Assembly: GCA_025210655.1 (NCBI GenBank)
Contig: JAOARG010000058.1
Span: 1-42,095 of the forward strand
Length of the DNA stretch: 42,095 nucleotides
Source of the DNA: Bacillota bacterium
Lineage (GTDB): Bacteria; Bacillota; Clostridia; Peptostreptococcales; Acidaminobacteraceae
Direction of reading: 5' to 3'
The number at the start of each line of letters is the position of its first letter. Position 1 is the first letter of the stretch. This document shows positions 17,259-25,564 of this stretch, piece by piece. A program made the translations under genes and the position numbers. The notes under the pieces are model-generated. The model was not told where the DNA came from. It made no database searches and worked only from the letters and a program-made list of their open reading frames with translations.

Positions 17259-20200
17259 TCAATATGGTGACTTAAGCTCTACAGAATCAAACATATCATA
17301 TAAGTTATCATCTACTTGATCTGGATAAGCTTTAATGCTTATGATGTAAACTGTATTTCCTTCACTGATATAAAGCTTGTTAACAAATTTGTCACCGTCT
17401 TTACCAGCTAGATAAAAAGCATCATCACTATATTTCACACGATTATCATGTCTTGTCAAACCATTAACTGGTAGTTTGTATGCGTTTTTCATTGTTTTAA
17501 AGAATTTCTTAGCATTTGCACTATGGACAACATATATATATGTTTGGGTTCCGTTATAATCGATTCTTGATGCTGTGTACTTAGTATCATTTCCAAATGA
17601 AGACATGATATAATTCTCATTACCTTTTATCTGGGAAACTTTAGCCGATTTTGGTATGATATAAGAAAGTTTTTCAAAGTATGTTCGCTCTGAATTATTG
17701 GCCTTGTGAGCCTTTATCTCTTCTTCCGTAACATACCCAGCTTCTTGGGCCCACTTCTGATTGATTTTGTCAATCATAGGTGTACCGTCAATGTGTTTGT
17801 TCATTATAGTCCCGTATATAACTTGCCTTATCTCAGACCTAGTAAGAATTTTGTTTCCTGATTTACTAGCTAATGCAATTCCTACAGCTTCAGCATCTGG
17901 TCTAGGGTTGTTTTTATTATATTCCTGATAGCCCATTAAATTAAGCATATATCCATATAACATGTTTTCATTAACTGCTTTACCTAATCCGAAAATGTCA
18001 TTTTTTTCAGAAGCCACTAAAGCAGTACTAGCAGCGAAAGAAATCTCTGAGTACATGAAGTGATCTTTTGGAACATCTTTGAAAGGACATTCAAAGGTAA
18101 ATGCTTTAGCTTTGTCTTCTAGCCCCTTCATTCTTATTACCATTGTGAGGAGTTCTTCATGACTAATAGAATCCTTAGGAATTATTTTCTTTTCCACGCT
18201 AGAGGATATATTATCACTTAAACTTTCAATTGGGTTGATAATAGTCTTTCCAGCTTCGTTTAGGGTCCATAGTGCCTTTCCCCTAACTGTGACTATAAAC
18301 AGGTTCATATCATTGATAAAGGACTCATTTAGATACATTTCCTTTATATTGCCCTCTTCATTAAAAAACTCTGACCTATTAAGTACTTTTTCCATGTTGT
18401 GAGTACTTAAAAACTGATTATACAGGGCGTTGTAGATTTTCTCTTTTTCAGGAATGTAAATATGATGCATTGAAGCAATATAATCTCTGCCAGGATGATA
18501 ACCAAATAATGATACAGGATCATCACAAATAAGAAGATTTTTTATATAATTATCATAGGCATTGTTTTTAATATTTAATAGTTGTTTTTCGCTTATAGGA
18601 GACTTGGAAACTTGGTATTTTGCTACTTTTCTTACTGACTCATCTTTGGAAAAAACACCAAAGTAGTCATTTGATAATCCTGGAGCTTCAAAAGTAACTA
18701 CCGATATATCATACTTATTCATATCAATAAAGTGCATTCCAACGAGGTTTGCCAAATATCCCCCTAAGGAATGGCCGGTAAAATACACCTTGCCTCTTTT
18801 GTCTGTGATTTCTAGTGATTCTAATACATCTTTAACAAATTTTTCAGCTAGGTAGTATTGGGTGTAGCTTTCTATTCCCACTGCAAGACCAATGTCTGTC
18901 TTAAGATCTTCTTTCTCGGTAAAATCACTACCCCTAAATGAGAATACTACAGACCTTTTTAGGGGATCATATATTGCATAGGCTCCAAAACCATTGCCCC
19001 AATTATCTGAAAGGAGTATCTGATAGTGGGAAATTTTTTTGAATCTTCCCTCAAGCATACTTTTGTACAAAATACTACTAAGTTCAGGTTTGCTTTTAAC
19101 AAGTTCATCTATCGTTAAAGCATTATTATCTGGATAGTATGTAAGCTTAGATAGAAATCCTAACATCTTGTCAGATATCTTTATGTGAGGACTTTGATTG
19201 CTCAATTTATCATTTTCAAATGGTATACTTGATGTTTCACCAATATCAGTAATTACGTAAGTTAGGTACTTTCTTTCATCAATTTGATATTTTGAAGACA
19301 ACATAGTATTAATCTTAGTCCAGTTTATGCCGTCATTTGATCCATAAAAATCTAGGCCTTCATTTTCATTTACTGAATTGTTTGTTACTATAGTAAAGCC
19401 ATTACATAGAAGAGGATTTTCAAGATTTATTTCAATACTGTCACCCTTAAAGCTGCTTTCCTTCTGGAGAGCTGTTTTAAAATCCCCATCAAAAACGTAC
19501 TTGGCATCACCGACGTAGTTTCCACTGCTAAGAATTTTTATATTATCAATCTCAGATTCATAGGCTCCAATTACTCTATTATCCCAATTTAGATAAGGAA
19601 TAATTTGACCGATTAATTCAAACTCAATTTCACATATGGTAGCCATTTCTCTTGAGTCAGATTGTTTAATATTTCTCCATGAGTAATATTTATAGGATAC
19701 ATTTTCAATATTATTTTTAACCGGTGTTACCCTAAATGGTTTGGATTTGTACTTAGGAGTAGTAATATTATCCTTAGTATAAAACTCAAAAGTTAAATCA
19801 CCTTCATTGACATAATTACTTGTTGCAGCCCAGTAAAAATCATTAGAAAACCAAAAGGAAAAGTTATCTTGAAGATTCATAATTACTGGTGTTTTATTAG
19901 TAGAAGTTCTTACAAATACATTATGGATATCTCTTTCCATATTCCTAATTTCAATTCTTGACCCTACAGGAACTTGACCATTTTCAGGGATATTCATTCT
20001 ATAATAGTTGTCTGCTCCAAAATCTTTATCCAAGCTTATTTTAGTTTTGACTTTTTCACCACCGTGATAAATCTTTCCATCAAATCTATAATCCCTTGCT
20101 ATGTAAACTCCCCTGTATTTTATATCTGCTCTATAATAGTTGCTACTAGTCATTTCTTTAGGCTTGAGATTGAAAGTTCCTGTACCATCTTCTCCTGTGA

Positions 20201-20375
20201 AAGCAGAATGGATTATTTTGTTCAAATCCTTGCTGTCTATAATCTCAATCTGTATATTAGGAATAAGAACGTCATTTGAATCGTATGCTCGAATCTCAAC
20301 ATATTTACTATCAGCAAATGTAGATGAGCAAATGACAAAAAGTAAAAGAATAACACTAAATAAAATTTTCCGCAT
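17259..20375 (-). CDS. Large secreted class 3 lipase with discoidin-like and SLH-like regions
   Basis: A 1038-residue exported protein. Signal peptide (1-21); an N-terminal beta-rich region with carboxypeptidase-regulatory-like features (about 25-110); a galactose-binding/F5-8 type C-like domain (about 260-385, with YVFDGDFKTA and FYGSNDGINWTKI); then an alpha/beta-hydrolase of the Lipase_3 family with nucleophile Ser536 in GHSLGG and an upstream VVFSFRGSD oxyanion strand. The tail (about 745-880) has degenerate SLH-like segments (CPFKDVPKDHFMYSEISFA) and a final beta domain. It probably hydrolyses lipid or ester substrates at the cell surface. Asp and His partners were not assigned with confidence. 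AGGAGG precedes the ATG; it has its own terminator. Confidence 0.85.
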   Translation of the reverse strand: MRKILFSVILLLFVICSSTFADSKYVEIRAYDSNDVLIPNIQIEIIDSKDLNKIIHSAFTGEDGTGTFNLKPKEMTSSNYYRADIKYRGVYIARDYRFDGKIYHGGEKVKTKISLDKDFGADNYYRMNIPENGQVPVGSRIEIRNMERDIHNVFVRTSTNKTPVIMNLQDNFSFWFSNDFYWAATSNYVNEGDLTFEFYTKDNITTPKYKSKPFRVTPVKNNIENVSYKYYSWRNIKQSDSREMATICEIEFELIGQIIPYLNWDNRVIGAYESEIDNIKILSSGNYVGDAKYVFDGDFKTALQKESSFKGDSIEINLENPLLCNGFTIVTNNSVNENEGLDFYGSNDGINWTKINTMLSSKYQIDERKYLTYVITDIGETSSIPFENDKLSNQSPHIKISDKMLGFLSKLTYYPDNNALTIDELVKSKPELSSILYKSMLEGRFKKISHYQILLSDNWGNGFGAYAIYDPLKRSVVFSFRGSDFTEKEDLKTDIGLAVGIESYTQYYLAEKFVKDVLESLEITDKRGKVYFTGHSLGGYLANLVGMHFIDMNKYDISVVTFEAPGLSNDYFGVFSKDESVRKVAKYQVSKSPISEKQLLNIKNNAYDNYIKNLLICDDPVSLFGYHPGRDYIASMHHIYIPEKEKIYNALYNQFLSTHNMEKVLNRSEFFNEEGNIKEMYLNESFINDMNLFIVTVRGKALWTLNEAGKTIINPIESLSDNISSSVEKKIIPKDSISHEELLTMVIRMKGLEDKAKAFTFECPFKDVPKDHFMYSEISFAASTALVASEKNDIFGLGKAVNENMLYGYMLNLMGYQEYNKNNPRPDAEAVGIALASKSGNKILTRSEIRQVIYGTIMNKHIDGTPMIDKINQKWAQEAGYVTEEEIKAHKANNSERTYFEKLSYIIPKSAKVSQIKGNENYIMSSFGNDTKYTASRIDYNGTQTYIYVVHSANAKKFFKTMKNAYKLPVNGLTRHDNRVKYSDDAFYLAGKDGDKFVNKLYISEGNTVYIISIKAYPDQVDDNLYDMFDSVELKSPY

Positions 20376-20492
20376 AAAAACCCTCCTGAAATAATTTTCT
20401 GAATCTTTACAATATTGTATAAAAATATTTAGGATTAATCTACTTATGGAAAAATAATTTACTTTTTCTTATCCAAAGGTTCTTTAAATAAT

Positions 20493-20526
20493 CAAAAAAA
20501 CCTGTTGAAGAAAAACTCCAACAGGT
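20493..20526 (-). terminator. Intrinsic terminator
   Basis: Perfect 9-bp stem AACCTGTTG / CAACAGGTT followed on the minus strand by seven T residues. It ends the gene at 20544-22478. Confidence 0.85.
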
Positions 20527-20543
20527 TAAGATATGATTTAGTT

Positions 20544-22478
20544 TTAATATGAAGATACAGTAATTCTATCTTCTTCAAATGTCAGTTCTATAGTGACAAT
20601 ACTATTATCATCAAGTTTTCTAGCTTTGTGGAAAACAATGTTGTCATCAACTGTAAAGTTATTATTTCCTTCAAGTAGCTTATACTTTACTACTGAATCA
20701 ATACCATTTATCTTAGTGGTTAGGCTAATATCACCCTTATAGTAGTCCTTTATATTCCAATAGGATTCATTTTCTATTTCAGTATTTTTAATTAGATTGT
20801 TAAAAGGATTGAAGTTGTAAACTACTGAAAACGGAAGTTTGTAATAAGTTCTATACTTAACATCATCATTAGGATTCACTAGTAAAAAACCCCATGGGTG
20901 AGATTCAATCATCATTCCGCCAAAATATGTGTAAGTACTTTTATGGCTTGATATATCTCTATTTGTAGCAAGTAATAATGATGATCTCATTAAGCTATAG
21001 TCAGTAATCTTTATTTTAGTAAAATGTGCAAAACTATCTGAGCTGCCATTTATCCATAGGTAGTTCTTATCAGATATATATCTACCTACAGTCAAGTCAC
21101 TAAAAGCCACTTTAGAAGTTGTAGCAGGACTTAACAACTTTCTTTTGTAGATACCTAAATAGCTAAGTTCCTCATCGTTAAACTTATCAAGAATCAGTTT
21201 TATATTTCTCTCTACCCTTTCTGGATACTTGTTAACATCCTGAGAGAAAAATACAGAATCTCCTACTCTGACAAGTCCAGTTACATTATAATATTCCTCT
21301 TCATCAAAGTACATATTAGTAGGTAAGGCAGTTATTGCTTCTTCGGCAGACTTTCTTTTAGCTTTTAACTGAATAGGTCTTAGATAAGTGAACTGATAGC
21401 CACTTTCTCCACCTATGATTACTCTAAATCCAGTATTGTCAATAACACTAGTAAATGCATTGATTAAATTTCTATTTGTAGGTGCTGTATACTCTTTTAG
21501 TATAGTACTTTCTGAAGTTGCTTTTCCCTCACCATCAATACGGAAAGACTTGGATACTCTAAATACACGGTCATCAAAAGTATAGTAATTAGAATCACTG
21601 CTTATATTATTATCCTTAAGATACTTATTATATTCTTCTCTATTTTTGAAAGTAATGTCTTCACTGCTTACAAACTGTAGAATACCAAAATCAGCAATAC
21701 TTATCATGTAATCAGCACCATAATAATCACTGAACTTCTCGATTTTTTCTATATAAGAGTATTCCTTGTCATAGTCATCTTTATTATTTTTTATAAATTT
21801 GCAAAATTCAGGATGATCTTTTTGAATATTTCTTAAGTCAGAAGCATATTTATCCTTAAGGACATTTCCAATAGATAAACCGTAGCAGTCAACATACATA
21901 TCCATGTCGGGATTAAAGAAAGGTCTTATCTGATCTTTCATAAGTATATTTCTTGACAATAATACTGTAGATGAAACTTCTTTTCCTACACCGCTGGCAA
22001 CACCATACGAATCTATTAGTTCTTGTCCAGCAAAGTCTAAACTAGAAGTATGCTTTATTCTTCCACCTACTTCATTTAAATGGTCATCAAGTGAGTTGTA
22101 TTCATCATGTGAGTATGTTTTGACTATTTTATCCCTTCTATCAGCAAGAACATATACCGTACTTATTCCAGGGAATTCAACTATATCCCTTATCTTGTAC
22201 TTAGTTTCTATAAGTACATAAGGCGTATTAGGATCAAATCCAGATGTATTATAAATAAGATTTCTAGTAACTGTCTTATTTTTATCTAGGAAGTTATATG
22301 TTGTATTGTATGGGCCATTTCCCATATCAATTGCTACTGGCATTGAATGATACTGGTCCAGTGTGAGATCATATTGGTAGTACTTATCTGTCTCTTCTTG
22401 TCCATATGTAAGACCTGCAAATAGTGTCATTATTATGATAAGTAAAGACACTGTGTAACGACTTCTGATGTGTTTCAT
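20544..22478 (-). CDS. Secreted protein of an unrecognised paralogous family (member 2)
   Basis: Function not recognised. 644 residues with a signal peptide (ending LTYGQE, nearly identical to member 1) and no membrane helix afterwards. It aligns with member 1 over its whole length: the KYYQYDLTLDQYHS start, the RRDKIVKTYSHDEY block, LSIGNVLKDKYASDLRNIQKDHPEFCKF and the C-terminal WNIKDYYKGDISL...YKLLEGNNNF...EDRITVSSY. The shared WxxKDYYKGDIS and YKLLEGN motifs define a C-terminal domain that member 3 lacks. GGGGGA lies upstream of the ATG, and a strong terminator follows. Extracellular location is inferred from the signal peptide. Confidence 0.8.
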   Translation of the reverse strand: MKHIRSRYTVSLLIIIMTLFAGLTYGQEETDKYYQYDLTLDQYHSMPVAIDMGNGPYNTTYNFLDKNKTVTRNLIYNTSGFDPNTPYVLIETKYKIRDIVEFPGISTVYVLADRRDKIVKTYSHDEYNSLDDHLNEVGGRIKHTSSLDFAGQELIDSYGVASGVGKEVSSTVLLSRNILMKDQIRPFFNPDMDMYVDCYGLSIGNVLKDKYASDLRNIQKDHPEFCKFIKNNKDDYDKEYSYIEKIEKFSDYYGADYMISIADFGILQFVSSEDITFKNREEYNKYLKDNNISSDSNYYTFDDRVFRVSKSFRIDGEGKATSESTILKEYTAPTNRNLINAFTSVIDNTGFRVIIGGESGYQFTYLRPIQLKAKRKSAEEAITALPTNMYFDEEEYYNVTGLVRVGDSVFFSQDVNKYPERVERNIKLILDKFNDEELSYLGIYKRKLLSPATTSKVAFSDLTVGRYISDKNYLWINGSSDSFAHFTKIKITDYSLMRSSLLLATNRDISSHKSTYTYFGGMMIESHPWGFLLVNPNDDVKYRTYYKLPFSVVYNFNPFNNLIKNTEIENESYWNIKDYYKGDISLTTKINGIDSVVKYKLLEGNNNFTVDDNIVFHKARKLDDNSIVTIELTFEEDRITVSSY

Positions 22479-22554
22479 TAAATATCCCCCAATAAATATT
22501 AATTAATTTTGTTACATATGAAAATTATAGCAAAATACAACTACTCCCTCAACA

Positions 22555-22590
22555 AAAAATCCTTAAGGAAAAGTTTACCTTAAGGATTTT
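22555..22590 (-). terminator. Intrinsic terminator
   Basis: Long stem AAAATCCTTAAGG / CCTTAAGGATTTT with a run of T residues on the minus strand. It ends the short paralogue gene. Confidence 0.85.
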
Positions 22591-22607
22591 GTAGACTATA
22601 TATATTC

Positions 22608-23816
22608 TTAGTCATCCCTGTAAATAGAGAGAAGCATAAGCTGATAGTCAGTCATATTGTAAAGAATGGAATTTGAATTAATTATTTCAGTATTATATTG
22701 CTTTGGACCATAATTACTTATAGCTACCATATGAATGCCTTCTTTATCTATAACAGCTCTTACACCAGTATTGTAAGTTGCCTCTTCAACACTTGATATT
22801 AAAGTACTGGTATTTTCACGTTCTTTAGTCACATCCAATAGGCTTATGAATTCGCTTTTAATTGATCCATGATTATCTAAGGTAAGTATTTTATGAATTC
22901 TATATATTCTATTTGTAGAATATACAATTGGTCCTTCTATTTGCTTCAAATCAAGGAATTTGCTAAAGTCTGTGATCTTTGCAAACTTATAAGTGTCTTT
23001 GCTTACATATTCTAATTGCTTACTATTTTTTAAAAAGTTGCTGTATGCTTTGAATTTGGAACCGTAATAATTAGATTTCCACTGGTCAGGGATTGATATT
23101 TCTTCCGCTATATTACCGGAGGGACGGGTATTCAAAGAAATAAGTTCACAAAATTCAGGGTGATTTTCCCTTAGTGTACTAAGTTCAACTAGATATTTGC
23201 CAGCAATTACATTTCCAATGGGAGTATAGTAGCCATTATAGGATAAGATACTACTTCTTCCGTTTGAGTTATATGAAGTGATTTTGAATTTTTCCATATC
23301 ACCTTCGAATAAACGTATACTACTTGTGGATTCACTATTTAGACTCCCCTTTACTCCTAAGGTTCTAAAAGTATTATCAAATACACTATATCCACCGTTT
23401 AAATAACTGATATATATGTTGTTTTTATTAAACTCATTATAGAATTTATCAAATTCATTTTTAGAAAATACTTTAATAATCTTATCTTTTTTTTCAGCAA
23501 GTACATATAAGTTCTTTGATGTTAATTCAACAATATCAATAACTTTATACCTTGACTCAATCTCTACAGCAGGATAATCTTCATCAAAGAATCTAGTATC
23601 AAGAATATTTCTAAAATACAGTACCTGTCCAGTATCAATTAGACTAGCAGGTATGTTAGGGTCACTAGCTCCGATAGAAATAGGAAGTGAATGAAATTCA
23701 TTTAGACTTATGGTCTTCTGATAGTAGTTTTTTTGGTTTTCATTAGCATATGTAAAAGCAGTGAATAGTAATAATAGTGTGATAAGAATAGTGGCATTTA
23801 TTTTTTTAAAGTTCAC
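22608..23816 (-). CDS. Secreted protein of the same paralogous family (member 3, C-terminally short)
   Basis: About 403 residues, with a signal peptide (ending FTYANE). It matches members 1 and 2 over their first 400 residues (NYYQKTISLNEFHS; KIIKVFSKNEF; IGNVIAGKYLVELSTLRENHPEFCE) but stops at YQLMLLSIYRDD, the point where member 1 reads YQLSLLGISK, so the about 230-residue C-terminal domain is absent. A strong terminator lies 18 bases after the stop, so the short form is settled rather than a fresh frameshift. The start is the GTG at 23816, six bases after AGGAGG; an in-frame GTG at 23834 would put the ribosome site inside the gene. Function unknown. Confidence 0.75.
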   Translation of the reverse strand: MNFKKINATILITLLLLFTAFTYANENQKNYYQKTISLNEFHSLPISIGASDPNIPASLIDTGQVLYFRNILDTRFFDEDYPAVEIESRYKVIDIVELTSKNLYVLAEKKDKIIKVFSKNEFDKFYNEFNKNNIYISYLNGGYSVFDNTFRTLGVKGSLNSESTSSIRLFEGDMEKFKITSYNSNGRSSILSYNGYYTPIGNVIAGKYLVELSTLRENHPEFCELISLNTRPSGNIAEEISIPDQWKSNYYGSKFKAYSNFLKNSKQLEYVSKDTYKFAKITDFSKFLDLKQIEGPIVYSTNRIYRIHKILTLDNHGSIKSEFISLLDVTKERENTSTLISSVEEATYNTGVRAVIDKEGIHMVAISNYGPKQYNTEIINSNSILYNMTDYQLMLLSIYRDD

Positions 23817-23950
23817 GTCATTCCTCCTTTTCACGAGAATTATATCAAAAGTCTAAAAACTAATCTATGGTAAATAAGTTCCATTGTTTGAAAAGAACTA
23901 TTTGTAGTTTTATTTACATTAGAGATACTCAGAATATTAGCTTTTAATCA

Positions 23951-24142
23951 GCCTGAAGTTGGTTGGTGAATCGCACTATAGTTATATAGTGCTAGGGGAA
24001 TCAGCTTTTCAAAAAAAGCTTAGGGGAAAAGGAAAAACTTAAGACACTTCAAAGTCCTTAGATTCTCCTTTTCCCCTAGTTTTTATTAATAAAAACGGTT
24101 CACCTAGCAATAACTAGTTACTTGCGATTCCCCTTTTCAGCT
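23951..24142. repeat. Multi-arm palindromic repeat, family A, copy A2
   Basis: Best copy of family A. Three linker helices form the spine: GGTGAATCGCA with TGCGATTCCCC, TGCTAGGGGAATC with GGTTCACCTAGCA, and TAGGGGAAAAGGA with TCCTTTTCCCCTA (perfect). Between helices, hairpins leave both strands: left CTATAgttaTATAG and AGCTTTTcaaaAAAAGCT; right GTTTTTATTAATAAAAAC and AGTAACTAGTTATT (as read on the complement). A short hairpin (CTTAAGAC..GTCCTTAG) caps the structure. It fills the gap between the short paralogue and the aminotransferase gene. No gene is seen in 23835-24196. Confidence 0.85.
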
Positions 24143-24196
24143 AAAAATCGATACGACTATTAGATAATCAGACAATCTATCTACCTAACCAAATTA

Positions 24197-25306
24197 TTAA
24201 AACAAACTCTTTATAATCCTACAAATCCTATCAAGATCCTCATCAGTATTTTTCGTATCTGACGGAAGACACACACCATACTCAAATAGGTCTTCACTTA
24301 CTCCAGTACCTACATAGTCATACTCTTCAAAGAATGGTTGTAGATGCATTGGTTTCCATACTGGTCTTGATTCGATGTTTTCTTTTTCTAGAGCTTCCAT
24401 GATTTGAAGAGGAGTTACTTTTCCCCTAGTAGTCATTACTGTTAGCCAGTAGTTTGGATCATTCCATTCGTTGTCTGGCATGAAGTCAATACCTTCCAGT
24501 GATCCAAGCTCTCTTTTATAGTACTCATAGATATACTTCTTCTTAGCTACCCTATCATCAAGAACTTTAAGTTGTCCCCTTCCGATACCTGCAACTATGT
24601 TACTCATTCTATAGTTGAAACCAAGTTCTGAATGTTGGTAATGTCTAGCTTGATCCCTAGACTGTGTAGACCAGAAACGAACTTTTTTGATTTTCTCTTC
24701 ATCATCAGATACAAGCATACCACCACCTGAAGTTGTGATAATCTTGTTTCCGTTAAAGCTAAATACACCAAACTTACCAAAAGTTCCAGTGTGCTGTTTC
24801 TTATAGTATGCACCAAGTGACTCAGCAGCATCTTCAATTACAGGGACACCATGTCTATTACAAATCTCCATGATTTTATCCATATCAGCACAAATACCGT
24901 ATAGATGGACAACAATCACAGCCTTTACATTAGGATGTTTTTCAAAGGCCTTCTCTAAACACTCAGGGTCCATATTCCAGGTAGTATAGTCACTGTCAAT
25001 AAAAACAGGCTTTGCCTTTTGATAGATAATTGGATTTGCTGTAGCTGAGAAAGTTAGAGTAGGACAAAATACAATGTCATCTTCCCCAACCTCTAAGGCC
25101 TTAAGAGCTAAATGAATAGCAGCCGTACCAGCAGAAAGAGCAGCACCGTATCCGCTACCAACCTTTTCAGCCAGTTCTGTTTCAAAATTATTAACATTGG
25201 CACCAAGAGGAGCAATCCAGTTAGTGTCAAAGGCTTCTTGTATGTACTTCATTTCATATCCTTCTTCACTCATATGTGGAGAGGACAAAAAGATTTTTTC
25301 TTTCAT
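24197..25306 (-). CDS. PLP-dependent sugar aminotransferase, EpsN/PglE-like (DegT/DnrJ/EryC1 family)
   Basis: 369 residues, cytoplasmic, fold type I PLP enzyme that aminates a nucleotide-sugar ketone, as in bacillosamine-type sugar synthesis. Family motifs: NWIAPLG near residue 30, SAGTAAIHLAL (phosphate binding), EDAAESLGA, and the Schiff-base lysine 188 in SFNGNKIITTSGGG; HYQHSELGFNYRMSN is typical of EpsN. From memory of the B. subtilis protein the resemblance is strong, but no alignment was run. The partner dehydratase and acyltransferase are not in the window, so this is an isolated pathway gene. GGAGG precedes the ATG. It may feed exopolysaccharide or protein glycosylation. Confidence 0.9.
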   Translation of the reverse strand: MKEKIFLSSPHMSEEGYEMKYIQEAFDTNWIAPLGANVNNFETELAEKVGSGYGAALSAGTAAIHLALKALEVGEDDIVFCPTLTFSATANPIIYQKAKPVFIDSDYTTWNMDPECLEKAFEKHPNVKAVIVVHLYGICADMDKIMEICNRHGVPVIEDAAESLGAYYKKQHTGTFGKFGVFSFNGNKIITTSGGGMLVSDDEEKIKKVRFWSTQSRDQARHYQHSELGFNYRMSNIVAGIGRGQLKVLDDRVAKKKYIYEYYKRELGSLEGIDFMPDNEWNDPNYWLTVMTTRGKVTPLQIMEALEKENIESRPVWKPMHLQPFFEEYDYVGTGVSEDLFEYGVCLPSDTKNTDEDLDRICRIIKSLF

Positions 25307-25564
25307 TGTTATACCTCCGATTGTTAGAAAATTTGTTTCAGTTATTATTATAGCACTTTTTTTAGTTGTTTGGTGTGACTAGTGCTTGTTTTTTAGGAAA
25401 ACATAGCGACTAGTGTTTAGCTGTTCTAATCGACTAGTAAAGCTAACAAAGATAAAGTGAAATGTCTTAGTTCACTTTATCTTTGTGGTTTTGCGAAACA
25501 AAAAGCATCCTTTTGTTGTAAGTCTGACCATGGATATTTTACTTAGGTAAAATTTTAATTGCAA
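25307..25564. other. Spacer between aminotransferase and ATPase operon
   Basis: No gene. It contains three ACTAGT hexamers (25378, 25409, 25433) in a tract of similar phrases (GACTAGTGCTT, GACTAGTGTTT, GACTAGTAAAG), a perfect 16-bp hairpin (25446-25486), and an inverted copy (25499-25514) of the AAAAGGATGCTTTTTG 16-mer seen at 497-512. Confidence 0.5.
25446..25486 (-). terminator. Terminator hairpin after the ATPase/HNH operon
   Basis: Perfect 16-bp inverted repeat ACAAAGATAAAGTGAA / TTCACTTTATCTTTGT with a 9-base loop. The T run beyond it on the minus strand is weak (TTAGCTTT), but the A-rich 5' arm could still serve. Confidence 0.65.

Noticed and set aside
25378..25438. Three ACTAGT hexamers as an integration or recombination site
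   Set aside because: Spacing is irregular (31 and 24 bases), no integrase is present and no matching site flanks the other end of the defence operon. Left as an unexplained local repetition.
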